Positions 22,991 to 35,500 of a DNA stretch of 64,000 bases are shown here, one piece after another. The stretch is taken from assembly GCA_005406025.1 (NCBI GenBank), contig BGZK01000097.1, positions 434,001-498,000 on the forward strand. The letters are read 5' to 3'. How positions within the stretch are numbered: position 1 is the stretch's first letter; each line of letters opens with the position of its first letter. The stretch comes from Eumeta japonica (taxonomy: Eukaryota > Arthropoda > Insecta > Lepidoptera > Psychidae). The translations under genes and the position numbers were made by a program. The notes beneath the pieces are model-generated. The model saw only the letters and a list, made by a program, of their open reading frames with translations, did not search any database and had not been told where the DNA came from.

Positions 22991-23899
22991 ACACATAGTA
23001 TTTATTTTATTTTACTCTTCATATAGTCATCAAACTCCTTTACGCCCGCAGTGACATAGTGGAAGAACTCTAACGTGCTACATCGCTCGATCCAAGCCGC
23101 TATGTTTGGGTATCTGAAAACATTTTTTATATAATTCTAAACCTACTTCAAATCGACTTACATATTATACTACATTACATTACAACAATCAAAATTTAAT
23201 AATATTTTTTATATTTTTGATGCGTGATGTGCCAGTTTATTTATACTTAAAAGTGTGTTTTTGTAATACTGTGGAAACGAAGATCCGAGTCATAAACTGT
23301 TATTGAACCACTACTACATAAGCACACTTCACAATAGATGAACCCACAGAGTCACAGATGAAAGTTAGTTTCATTTGTGGCTCTGTCCACCGGAATACGA
23401 TGACCTTTTTGAATTTTCATGCCAGCCCATCAACTATCAACCACGACTTTAATTATGATCTTGCTGTGGATTTAATTTTGATCAAAGGATCTCAGAGGAA
23501 CGCGTATTTTTACACCGAAAACGCTCTAACTGCCACTAAATTGTTTTATTAAAACAACTGATCTCATTTCTGCTCCTGATTTCGATCCCATCCTGCTGGC
23601 GATTTCAATTCCGAGTCGGTGTTGAAATTGATTTGCTTTGTCACCAACAATCAATTGGTATAAATAATTCGGTCTATGTCAATACGAGCGAAGTCGCGGC
23701 CAAAACCAATCTATAGTAAGACCTAGTTAAATGACGTATATCTACACTATGAAAAGAAAACGCTTGTAAAACGACAATGATTAAATAATTGTGCGATAAC
23801 AATCGTGATACGGAAATCGTCGCCGTTATCTGGTTGATAATAACGCCGTATCTTGTCGACAGTGGAGATAGGCGATCATTGGCAAATTCGCAACCAAGT

Positions 23900-24072
23900 G
23901 GCGCACGTTTAATTCAATTTCTGACGCAGATCGAATCACGGATGACATCCATTGTAGACGCGCAAGTCAGGTCACGATGCTCGTCAAGGCTATCTTTTAA
24001 TCTCCAGGACTTACATTGCGGCTAAATGCTCTGTCGTAAATGTCGCGGAACCGATACATATGGGTATCTGAA
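23900..24072 (-). pseudogene. Probable decayed exon 4 of GST-A
   Basis: After TTTTCAG (24070) the minus strand reads FRDIYDRAFSRNVSPGD, a stop, and in another frame DLTCASTMDVI. In GSTs this exon contains (K)I-x-E-A-Y-x-F-L-E, W-(L/I)-A-G-D and A-D-L-x-C-A-x-T. The order and spacing are roughly right, but stops and frame changes break it. The TGGGTATCTGAAAAC at its acceptor is also found at the exon 5 acceptor (23.1 kb). If correct, this is the lost exon. Otherwise exon 4 was deleted. Confidence 0.35.
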
Positions 24073-24644
24073 AACAGAATCTAATCTAATATTCCAATCG
24101 GTACATTACTCCAGTATCGAAGTTCAACAATTGGAATAAAAACACATCCAGAATCAGTATCTTCTACAATACAATGTGATAGCTATTCAATGAGTGCACT
24201 ACAAAATTCAAATACTTAAATATGCGGGCGAAGTTACGAACTAAAACTATTTGAAAATATACACTTTGAACAAGCTTTCGTTCGTGACTTCAAACGCGTG
24301 GACATATAGAATGAATTTCGTTCTTCTTTCGTATCGTCAGCTATTATTCAGATTCAATTGAAGTTATTCGATTTCAGCACGACTGTTACAAATAAATAAC
24401 CAATAGGTACAAAAAGGAAAAAAGAATCCGTTGTGTTATGTCGCGAACAAAAACTAATGTATTTATAAATTACAATCTATACGTTATTCTGATATATAAA
24501 TTGTATTACTGTAAACTTTGATTAAAACCCGTTTATTCGTTTTATATCGAAAACGTAACAAACATTATCCTTGTAAATTGAATATTGGTGGGATAAAAAA
24601 ACTAGAATGGCATGGTCCAGAGTGAAGTTATTAAGATATAAAAA

Positions 24645-24880
24645 GATAAAACTAGACGTAAGAATGATCTTGCTAATCATAAAACCCGTCCAAGCAAAAT
24701 TAGCAAATCATTTAAGGGGCAATGTCTGCGCTTTTATAATAAGATCCCAGCTGAAATTAAAAATTTAACATTTCATGAATTTAAAATTTTCGTTAAACAT
24801 AAATAAAAGGCAAGTGGCAAGGGCTATTATACCGTGTCTGAATATTTTAAGAAAGGAAACCCCTGGGATTGAACTGCTAT
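24645..24880 (+). mobile_element. CR1/Jockey-type LINE, 3'-end fragment
   Basis: The plus frame reads SKSFKGQCLRFYNKIPAEIK, then LTFHEFKIFVKHK, a stop, then KGYYTVSEYFK. F-NKLP-x-I, F-K-xx-VK and KGYYxVxEYL are the last residues of many CR1-like ORF2 proteins. It is heavily 5'-truncated, as usual for such LINEs. It lies in intron 3 of GST-A in antisense orientation. Confidence 0.7.
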
Positions 24881-25499
24881 TTCTAAGCGTGGAACTAAAA
24901 TATTAATTACTCAGTATTTTATATCGATGAGTAACAAAGAACGAATCTTGAGTTTCTTGATCATTCTTCTGAAGGCGAATCAGTATTCGGAATGGGTGAT
25001 AATGTTGATGTTGAAAAAAATTCGTTAACGAACCAACGGAATAAATCTGTTTTTGATTTGATTTGATAAACAAAAAATGAAATTAGACTCAGATATTCTG
25101 ATCAGGGTCCGGTTTCTTCTAATACTATGATAAATATAGTCCACCTCAGCTTCAAGGAAGGCCGGCAACAACACTCCGCTGTCGAAATGCAGCCGCTGGT
25201 CGATGACCGCGCGCCTCTCGGGGTCCCTGGGGTACCAAGATTCGTCGGACCCGTACGCGCTTATGAGGTAGCCGGCGATGGCGTGACTGAAAATCCGAAA
25301 TAAAAACTGGTTTTGCATATATTTATTGAAAATAAATTAATTCGTAAATCTGTTCTAAAATAAATTGTTCACCTGTCCCAAATAATGAAGTCATCATCGA
25401 CGAGGACAGGGACCGTGTGTAGTGGATTAATCTGTAATAGAAGAACATTAGTTTTGCACCAGACATAAAATGAAGTCAGATAACGGCAAAGATGGAAGC

Positions 25500-26450
25500 A
25501 CAGTCAAGGGTGCGACTAAATTTGTTATGTTTATGACCCTAATGTAGTGACGCTAAGAGTAACACAAAACTGCATCAAGCGTTTTCAGTCCCGTAATTTT
25601 GATATTAAAACAAACTTTGCTCTGATCGTCCTTTTACGAAAAAAATTAATGCCATTTTGAAAAAAGTAGCGCAAGATCGGCATATTAATTCTTAAAACAG
25701 TTGAAGAGCAAAACCATAAAATAGTTTTGATCTATTTGAAAAAAAAATTATATACAAAAGAGCTTATTACTTGGATCCTACACGAACTCACTGAAAGAAA
25801 TCTAATGAATCGTGTACTCATTTGTGATTCTCTATCGAGACGTAAAGAAACCGAAACGTTTGTGAAAAGATTGATTACTGGTGATGAAAAATGGATTACC
25901 TATGACAAGATCACGCGAAAAAGATCATAGTTAAACCGCAAGCTAGCTCTACAGACTATAGCGGAACCCGGATCAACTCCCAATAAGTTGATGCTATGTG
26001 TATGGTGAAATTGGAAGAGCATTATTCATTATGAGCTTTTGACTCCGAGCAAAACCATCATTTCGGATCTCTACTGCAAACAGTTGATAAAGCCTAAACA
26101 AGGAGTAGGGAAAAAACGGCGAATTGATCATCAGAAAAGGTGTGGGTTTTCACCAAGATAACACCACCAGAACATTCACATCTTTAGCCACTCAGTATAT
26201 ATTGAGGATTTGATTGGGAAGCATTTATTCATCAAGCATAAAGCCCTGACCTTGTAGTTTTAGATTTTCACGAGTTTCAATCTCTTCAGAATTCTTTAGG
26301 AAGTGTTAGTTTAACATCAAGAGAGGTCTGCCAAAACTACTTGTCGCAGTTTTTTGATCGGAAGTCCCAAAATTTCTACAGCAAAGGGATTATGTCACTA
26401 CCTATAAAATGGCAACAAGTTGTTGAAAAAATATCATATGCATATATTAT
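25500..26450 (+). mobile_element. Mariner transposon, decayed (second subfamily, plus strand)
   Basis: Recognisable blocks, in changing frames, are SRNFDIK near 25.6 kb, LHELTERNLMNRVLICDSL, RRKETETFVKRLITGDEKWI, and TYDKITRKRS (25727-25930). They continue with YELLTPSKTIISDLYCKQL near 26.04 kb, a corrupted HQDN site near 26.15 kb, and SREVCQNYLSQFFDRKSQ, then FYSKGIMSLPIKWQQV near 26.4 kb. This resembles the cecropia/Hsmar1-like mariners and differs from the mariner at 17 kb. Stops and frameshifts make it inactive. It sits in intron 1 of GST-A on the opposite strand. Confidence 0.85.
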
Positions 26451-27159
26451 AATTAAATGTAAATTAAATATGATGAAAAAATATTTTGTATTTGTATATA
26501 ACATACGAAAAAACTTTTCCCCAACCATATTGTACGAAAAAGGGCCAAGTATTTCGTTTAAAGACTATTTTGTCCGGCCGTGTATAGTACTTATCGATGT
26601 GTGTTTTCGCTTACTTTTTTTAAACTCTTCTGTCAAATTTTCTCCTTTTGAGAGATCGACATCAACATAATCCACATCCTTGATCCCCAAAGCCTGAATG
26701 GTCATCACGACGGCAAGGGATGGGGGACTCATATTGTTTTTGTAGAGTTTCATCGCCACTTCGGGGTCTTTTCTGAAATAGGATGTGTTACACAAGTTAA
26801 CACGATTTGGTATCTGAGTTCCGTATACCCGATTTGGATTTCTTATACCTGATTAATAAAAGAAATAATATTTTTATTTCATAAGGTTTGCTTTTATAGG
26901 TTTTATAGAACGAAATTTCAATCTTTAAAGAAAATCACATGCTTTTTACTTTGAGTTGTATATAAAAAGAAAACAAACATTAATTTATTTATTTACATCA
27001 CTTTTAGGTACTAGACATAATTATAACAAATTTGTAAATACTAAAAAAATATTTTACATTTAAAAATGGATATTTTTGGTATTTCTTTTGTCTACAGATG
27101 AACTTTCCCGAATCAACCCCAAATGTAATCTACCATCATGTTTTTTATTGTATTGACCT

Positions 27160-28440
27160 TGATGTTATTGCTCTAAGTCCATTACTTGATACCACTCCTC
27201 TTGCTCCTCTGAAAATGCTCCCAAGTTGTCTTTAAATTGATATTCGTGAGTATGTAACAAATGTAGTTTCAGGGACATTATGCAACCTACGATTTTCAAG
27301 ATTTGGACCATATTAGAAATAAGTTCTGTGTAATTTTTAGTTTCTTTTATTGCTGAGGAAGTCATGTATAACTGACTTAAGACTGTGCTATGCCTGTTCT
27401 TCATATGTGTTCAGTAACTGTAGGATTGATTCACATGCAGTTAAAATTTTTATTTGTGGACCGTCGAAAATACCATTTCTAACTTTAGCCTCTGACAATT
27501 TAAGGAAAAAGGTTTTTAAATACTTAAAAGCTTTAGAATATAAATGTAAAGCCTTAACAAATTGCTTCATTAAACCTAATTATATATGCAGCGGAGACAT
27601 AAACATTAGTTTGGAGTTCACAACTGGTGTATTCTTGATATTATGTTTTCCCAACTGAAACTCAGTCCGCTTAGGCCATGAGTGCTGCTGATAGTGAAGT
27701 GTGTCGGCTCTACTGTCTTATAAACAAAAGTAGAATGGACACTTAGTATATTCTCCTTGCATTTCCATCAAAAAAAGCAACCACTTTGTAATCCCCTATC
27801 ACTGGTTAGGCACACTTTTCATATTTTATGGTTTGAAGACACATTTTTACACTTTTGTAGTTTTCTCTAAGCATTATAAAATGAGCTATGAACAAAATTT
27901 TCTTTAAGCATCAAAATGTCAGAAAGAGATGGAAATTTGTTTCCATTGGGAAGAAGTATTGCTTTCAAGCTTTTTTGTAGAACTGTCAATAAAAAGACGT
28001 AATTCCGAAAAAATGCATGGGATTCCAATTGTATCAAACAAGCCTTTTACATCATTGCAAAAATAATGTCCGTTTTGCTTTGTAAAGAAAAAAAGAAAAT
28101 ATTTCACGTCGCTTTCTTTGACCACTTATTTTAACATTGTTCACTAGCAAATTCCACTGTTTCAGCCATGAAGTTACCATTTCCGCTTTAATGTTCGGTA
28201 GCTTTAAAACTTTCAAGTCCTTAAATTCTGGTGAATGAATGAGATGTGGTTCTACTGACGTTGATTGCACTATGAAGTCGCTACCTGCGCTATAGGTAGG
28301 CTTTTGTGATGGGAGTTGTTGTTCGTCAAGCTCTGGATGAGAAGGCATAGGAAATCGTTCACTATGGAGTATTTGAGTGGACATTGATGGTAAATCTGAG
28401 TATAGATTTTTCTGGCATTCTTGCCAGCCCAACGCTTATG
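27160..28440 (-). pseudogene. Decayed ORF of an uncharacterised arthropod repeat-encoded protein
   Basis: Broken minus-strand frames in order: LPNIKAEMVTSWLKQWNLLV (28.2 kb), HYFCNDVKGLFDTIGIPC then LRLFIDSSTKKLES (28.0 kb), VIGDYKVVAFF near 27.8 kb, MKQFVKALHLYSKAFKYLKT then FFLKLSEAKVRNGIFDGPQI (27.5 kb), and KLHLLHTHEYQFKDNLGAFS then EEQEEWYQVMDLEQ (27.2 kb). From memory this order (SWLQKWNLL, CNDVxGLFExIGI, RLFIDSSxxSLK, GDFKMVAFLMG, LSEAKVxxGIFxGPQI, HxxFKxNMGAYSEEQGE) belongs to a large uncharacterised protein family abundant in insect genomes and probably transposon-borne. At least four frame breaks make this copy dead. Confidence 0.6.
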
Positions 28441-28449
28441 TACATTAAA

Positions 28450-29510
28450 TAGTTAGCAATTATTGAGGTGATCAGGGCGCTACCTTCATATTCTTGGTAC
28501 CGTAAATTTGTTACTCTTTTATCCTGTCTTCGAACAGAAAGATAATATAATAAATAAGCTTCGAGGGCTCCACAAAGTCTTTTATCAAAGGTAAACTAAT
28601 TTTTTTGGTTTTTACCACACTAATTTCCCCGCAACTATAGTCAAAAGAGTCCATGTCATTTTTACACATTTAGGAAAACATTTTAAGGCTCAGACATACA
28701 AAACACTTGTTTTTCTCTAAAAAGTGCGTACGCACTGTGTGACTGCTTTGTCGATTCCCGTCCCACACCCGATATCCCCCGTACCCTTCTCTTTTGCTTA
28801 TTAGAGCGGTAGTAACTAAGCATTTGGTAAAAATCGTATATTTTTATTTATCATCAAACAAAGTACAAAAGCAAAGTTTCTTTGTTAAAATTGAGTTTTT
28901 GGTTATTTCTCAATGTAAACAATTAGACAATAGTCATTAAATGAGAAACATAAGATAAGGTTACTTTTATTGACTGGTTTATTGATTGATTTATCATTAC
29001 TTACTGATGTGTGGGTTGCTGCCATGTCATTAGTAGTGACGTTTTTAGATGACAAGTTTACCAATTCGTAGAAATAAACCGCTAGTGAGAGTAACTACCT
29101 CATAGTGTATTATCTATTAGTGAGAGATTAGGCCACGTAGTGATCAGTTACGTAAAAATGTGTTACGAGCCTTTCTGTGTATTTAAATAGTGCAGGAATT
29201 GTACGAATTAATGTAGTAAAATCCTCGAAAGTGTAGTTTCCACAAGTATTTGTTATGATTTGAATCGTTGTAGTGTTATTATTCCAATTTATAGAGCTTT
29301 TAATTATTCTTAAAAACAAGCTTTTTCTTATTTTACATTCATATACAAGCTTAGAAAGTAAAAAAACAAATGATAAAGAATTAAAGAATAGGTGATGTTT
29401 CTCTTCAAAGTTTATTTTAGTTTATAAAAAATATTTTAAGTTGCATCATTGTATGGCCTGAAAAACAAATGTCCTGTATTTGCTCTATATTTTTAATTTA
29501 TAGCAATTAA
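28450..29510. other. Spacer downstream of GST-B
   Basis: No gene recognised. A possible GST-B polyadenylation signal (AATAAA on the minus strand) lies near 29411-29416, about 105 bases after the stop codon. Confidence 0.4.
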
Positions 29511-29520
29511 TTTTTTTAAC

Positions 29521-32500
29521 TTACGTCAATATACTGTTAAGTAAATCAGAGAACTTTTGCACTCCGTGTTGGCATATTGGATAAAAATTTCGGGTAGTCA
29601 AATTTTGTTTTGGATACCTGCAACATACATATTAATTACATTGCCTTGCAAAAACAAAGTTAAATAGCTCAAAAGTGTATATTTATGAAAAGTTTTTAGG
29701 AAAATTTTCCATAAATGAATACATTTATATACATTGTATATAAATGTATTCATTTTTATCAAATACAATACTTCATTATATAAACAATATGTTTTTAAAT
29801 ATTATAGAGATTTAAGGCCCGAGTTATGGCTGGCTATTCTAAAGACTATCTAATGCAAATGATATTAATGTTTCTTGGTAAATGGAAACTTATTATGTCA
29901 ATTCTATTTAATAAGAATAGTTATATGTGCAATTTCACATTATAATATAGAAAACTTACATTAATTTAGATTATTCAAAAGAATTGAAAGAAATTTTTAA
30001 ATAAATAATACCTGACATACTTCTTACCCACAATTGAGTTAAATTTAAGTTTTTACATAGACGCGTTAGTTAGTCTTAGTAGTTTCGAGTACATCGAGGA
30101 CACATTTTTAATTAAAAGTTACTCGTCATTTAAATAATTTTTACTTCTCAATTAGGTTACTTTATTCTATCTCTATCTTTCTCTCTCTTTCGTCAAAGCA
30201 CACAAAAAAAAACAGCTGAAAGATACGAGATATTTTGAACAAGAAAAGCGGCCGATAGTAGGCCACGCCACTTATTTTTAAAATATTTCTTATCTGCATA
30301 ATTCTGTTCAAATACCTCGATATCTCTCCATTCATTTTTCAAAACTTATTTACTTGATTAGCTATTGAACTCACCTCTGAAAATCTATGGGTAATATGGT
30401 GTTCAAGGCGCTCACGGTGGCTATGCAGCACAGGTCCGCCACGGTTATGTGGTCCCCTACTAGAATGGACACGTACGAACTGATGTTCGTTTTTGACACG
30501 GTATCTTCCATTTTGTCATAAGCTTCTCTAATCCTTTTCAAACTTTTGCGTTTAATAGATTTGTCTCCTTTAGAAAATATTGGATCCTAAACACGGAACG
30601 ATAAATATTTATGAATAAAATTAGTACATTGTTTGAAGTCGGTGCATATTTTCACAAGATACGTTGATTATGTTTTTAGAAAGCTATACTACAATGGTAT
30701 TATACTTTCGTCGTTTTGCATGAGTCATTAAAAGTCCGTTGCTAGACACGTGCCTTTCCTTTCTGCTATCATCAGGGAGGTTTTATCGTGATCCACACGC
30801 TTGGCTATCGTGATAGCCTATTAGATCAATTGGTTACTCAAACGTACTCCGCTTCCCGACTTCTTGATGACCGGGCGAGTCGCCTCTTATATTCGACAAG
30901 CTTTTCGGAGATCGGTATTTTTTTTGCGTCATTATGATATGACTGGCAAGAATACACTAATCTCTCACTAGTAAAAATACTAACAATTGACTGTACAGTA
31001 GTTCTGATGCAATAGAGTTAGCTTTCGCCCGTGGCTACTCCCACACGGAGATAGCATAATACCTTTATCTTCATTACAAAAAATCAGTTACATCAACTAT
31101 CAATCGATCACGCTGTCGACTGCGTCTCGAACCCAATTCAATTGCGATCAAATCAAGCTAAATGAACTCATAATTCATTAAAAACGCAAATACTGCCGCC
31201 AAATACGTTATTATGATAGGGATACCGTATATCGTTACCGATCTGTGTTTGCAACTGCAAGCAGGACTAACATCGAGATCGAGCAGCGAGAGGAGATTGT
31301 TTTGTAATAAAATACTTTAGCGGTAGTACGTGCTCTTTTGGTGTAAGAGTGCCTATGCGTTCCTCTAGATAGAAAATATCAGAATTGAAACGAGGGCAAA
31401 AACAAAGCTGTCATAGAGAACGGAATCTCATGTCCGTGAGTAACATTAAAATAATATTCTCTTGCGTGGGGTGTTAATTCGCGGAACTCCACAATTAAAT
31501 GCTTGCCTGCGACGTGCAGGAACATGCTCCGTGCGACCCGCCGCTGACCCTCGAACCGAACATTCTTCCACTACGAATCCAACGCATTGAACATTGATTC
31601 GAGAGGATTGACAATATCGAACAACTAAACAAATGTTAATATTTTATTTATTTTACTATTATTAACTATTCAGAGACTAAGGACCCAATACCACAGGTTA
31701 TCAATACGACAGTATCGTTTGTTATATATCAGATTTTTTTTTTAACCTTATTAAGCTGTAATATTCATGAACAGCAATTTATTAAAGCTGAAGATGACGC
31801 TAATTTGCGATATAGCGCATACTGCATAGCGACTTATCAGATCGATCTTTGAATTACCACAGCATCGTGTAAGGCTGAAGACAGCACTGTTCTCTCGAAA
31901 TCCAACTTTTCGTCTACCAGTCGCCGCAGGCAGGGCTCGTGGGGGTACATGTCGTCGTCGTATCCGTGATGTGCGTTTAGATGACAGCAAATTTTGTGAC
32001 TGCAAAGTAACGCCGAACGAAAATGTTTTAAAAACATCTGGTTTTATTTATAAGTCTCTATAATAATATACAAATCTATAGAAGTGTTAACTTTTTTTCT
32101 TTTACAACTATTTGACTATGCATGAGCTTAAATCGAAACGTTGTATACATATAGAAAATAATAATAAACCTTTATTGTTCCTTAACTTAACAAATTACAA
32201 TAAAATTTAAAGATATATACAAACAGAAAGTTTCTAAATTGTAGTAATAGTATAGTATTAGTAGTAGTATTATTAAGTCAAGGCCCCTCTCGGGTGTAGG
32301 CCTCCTCCAACTGTCTCCATTGTGCTCTGTCTCCTGCTGCCTCTATCCAGTTGTCTCCTGCTATCTTTCGTAGGTCATCAGTCCATCGGTCTATAGGTCT
32401 ACCCCTGGCTCTCTTACCCTTTGGACCTTTCCATGTTGTGACCAGTTTCGTCCAGCGTTCACCCGTTGTTCGTATCATGTGGCCAGCCCATTTCCACTTC

Positions 32501-35500
32501 AACTGCTGTGCATGTTTTCCCGCATTTATGAGTTTAGTCTTGTGTCTTATATCACTGCTTCTATGTTTATCTTTGAGCTTTAGGTCTAGAATGCTTCTCT
32601 CCATAGAACGCTGGCATGTCCGTATTTTTGTTTTTGTATATTTATTGTAGATCCAGGTTTGTGCTCCGTATGTCAGGCATGGTAATACACACGAATCCAT
32701 TACTTTTTTCTTCAATTTTAATGGGAGTTTTGATTTTAATATTTCTTTTAGGCTCCAGAATTTTTTCCAAGACATATTAATTCTTCTGTCAAGTTCGTCT
32801 TTATGTCTTGTGCTTTTAAAAGAAATTAGTTTTCCAAGATATATATAACTATCGACATATTCGATTGGTGTTTGGTTTACTATAATAGGGGTTTGTCTAC
32901 TGTTTGTGGTAACTTTGGTCTTAGAGGTGTTTAGTTGTAAGCCAATGGTGTTGCTAGAGTCACTTAAATCTGTAAGCATTTCTTCAAGTTGTTTTGATGA
33001 CGTCGAGAAGAGGACTATATCGTCAGCAAATCTTAAGTTGCTGAGATACTTGCCATCTATATTTATTCCTTTTCCTTCCCACTTTAAATCTTTCATTATA
33101 TTTTGTAGGACAGCAATGAAAAGTTTCGGTGAGAGTGGATCTCCTTGTTTCACACCTCTGCGTATGTTTATTTTAGGTCCTAGTCTATCGAGCTTTACGC
33201 GACTTGTGCTTTTTATATATATGTTTTTAATTATATTTATGTATATGTCCGGGATATTTTGATGTTTCAGTGCCTGCCAAATGCTCTCGTGCGTTATCGA
33301 GTCGAATGCTTTAGCGTAATCTACATATGCTAGATAGAGTGGGGATTTAAATTCTTGATATTTTTCCACTATTTGCTCTATCGTGTGTATATGGTCTATA
33401 GTTGAGAAACCTGGTCTAAAACCCGCCTGTTCTTTAGTTTGGTGTTTCTCTATATCTGGTTCTAACCTTTTTTCTAAACACATTGCGAATAACTTATACA
33501 TTGTTGGAAGTAGACTGATTGGGCGGTAGTTGCCAATATCTTGTGGATCACCTTTCTTGTATAATAGAGTTATTCTTGATTCGCCCCATTTTTGGGGGAT
33601 ATTTTGTGTTTCTAATATTTTGTTAAACAATGTGATAAGGTGTTGAATTAATATAGGTTTTCCAATTTTTAACGCTTCGTTAGGAATATTATCAGGTCCC
33701 GGACTCTTCTCGATCTTTAATTTGTCAATATTTTTTATTATTTCATCGGCATTGAAAAGCTGGACAGGGCTATTTGTTTCCCAGTTATAGTTCAGGTTAT
33801 CTTTGTAGCATTGTTCGTAGTTTTCGTCATCGTACAGGTTCTTATAAAAATCTGAGGCTATTTTAACTAGATCCTCGCGTGTTTGTAGAGTTTTTGTAGT
33901 TTTTCTTGACTTTAAGCTTGGTATCCACTTTTTATCCGAGTTTAACTGTTTATGCGCTCTCTTTTGGCTTCCTGTTTTAAGTAGGTTATTCTCGATTATT
34001 TTAAGTCTATAAGTTTTGTAATCTTGCTTTAATTTTTTATTTGTAGTTTTAAAGAGTGTAGCTAATTCCTTTCTTTCTTCCTGGGTCTTTAGTGGTGCAT
34101 GTAGTAGTTCTGAGCGTTTTTTAATGAGTTCTTTCGTTTCATACGATATTATATCCTGTTTTGGTTTTTCTGTAGTAATTTCGTTGTAGCTTTGGTGTAT
34201 AGAAGTTTCTATCTTTAAGTAAAATGTCTCTATATCATCGGTATCTTCCCAAAACACATTCTCTGATTTTTTCGTTAGATTGGATAAGTACTGCGCTTGG
34301 TTTTGTAAGGTTGATAGGTTAGATATGACTCTTTCAAAGTTTGCTCTGCATTTCTTATGTTTGATAATTTGTATAGTCGCTCTTACAAGTCGATGGTCGC
34401 TGGCAAAATTGTTGTTATTTAAAATTTCTATGTTTTGGAAAAGCTTAGGGCAGTTACTCATAATATAGTCTATTTGGTTTTTACTCTTCTTGTCTGGTGT
34501 AGTCCACGTCCATAGGTTTTCAGTTTTCTTTTTAAATATGAATTTGATTATGGTAAGGTTATTTTCGATTCCGTATTGCACTAGTCTGTCGCCTCTTTGG
34601 TTTCTAGTGCCGTAGCAAAAGGGGCCGATGATAGAATTTTCTGTATTTTTTCTTTGACCTATTTTGGCATTAAAGTCGCCCATTATTATTTGTTTTCCAT
34701 TTGCAAGACTTCTAGCGCGGTTTATTTGGTCATAGAAGCTATTTATTTCCTTGTCTATTGCATCTTGGGTGGGAGCGTACACTTGTATAATGGATATTAT
34801 CGTGTTTTCAAATTTAAGATTTAAAAGGCAGACGCTCTCGGATATTCCTGTATAGTTGTCTATATTCGTTTTGTATTCTTTTTTAATTAATAATCCAACT
34901 CCGTGCTGCCCGTGTAACAAAGTATATAATTTTTATCTTCTATGATATTGTTTCCGCTTCGTCTTACTTCGGAAAGACCTATGATGTCATGCTTGATATT
35001 AGTAAGGGAGTGTTTTAATAGTTCCATTTGTTGAGGTTTAAGTAGAGATCTGACGTTGTAGGTACTTATATATATTTTTTGATTTGTTGGAGGGTTGTAG
35101 TCTTTATCTTCCGCGGTGACTAGCCGTGTTGGGAGATTACATATTTGACTTGACTATTTGACTATGCATGCGCTTAAATCGAAACATTGTATACATATAG
35201 AAAATACTCTTACTTAAATAGTATACTAGTTTATTTTATAAAATTAAAAACTTCCCTATTTTTTTGAAAATCAAACGAGAGAATTTAGAAAATGAAATAT
35301 AGGGCATCACTTTATGAGAAAACTTGAATTAAAATCAAAGGTCATTCAATTACCAGGGGCATGAATAATATAAACAGTGGCGATCATAGGAATTTGATGT
35401 AACGAAAGTATTCAACAGGTTATGCTACAAAAAGTTCAGCTATTTCTTGCTAAGTATATAATATTACATTTTTTTACATTTCGTTTTCTTAGGCCGGCAT

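Larger units (their letters stand above)
23002..26753 (-). pseudogene. GST-A: epsilon-like glutathione S-transferase, probably a pseudogene
   Basis: Exon 1 is 26753-26615 (MKLYKNNMSPPSLAVVMTIQ and onward, ending EEFKK). Exon 2 is 25431-25373 (INPLHTVPVLVDDDFIIWD). Exon 3 is 25286-25145 (SHAIAGYLISAYGSDESWYP, then VIDQRLHFDSGVLLPAFLEA). Exon 5 is 23113-23002 (YPNIAAWIERCSTLEFFHYV, ending MKSKIK). These give the thioredoxin-like half (SPP catalytic serine, VP cis-proline, SHAI glutathione site) and the C-terminal helices of insect delta/epsilon GSTs. The sizes of exons 2 and 3 (59 and 142 bp) equal those of GST-B. Exon 1 ends in phase 1 because of a run of seven A's, whereas exon 2 starts in phase 0, so normal splicing would create an immediate stop. 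No intact exon 4 is present. A mariner fills intron 1 and a CR1 tail lies in intron 3. Confidence 0.8.

Noticed and set aside
32351..34824. Plus-strand ORFs of 62-118 codons
   Set aside because: Antisense shadows of the LINE polyprotein.
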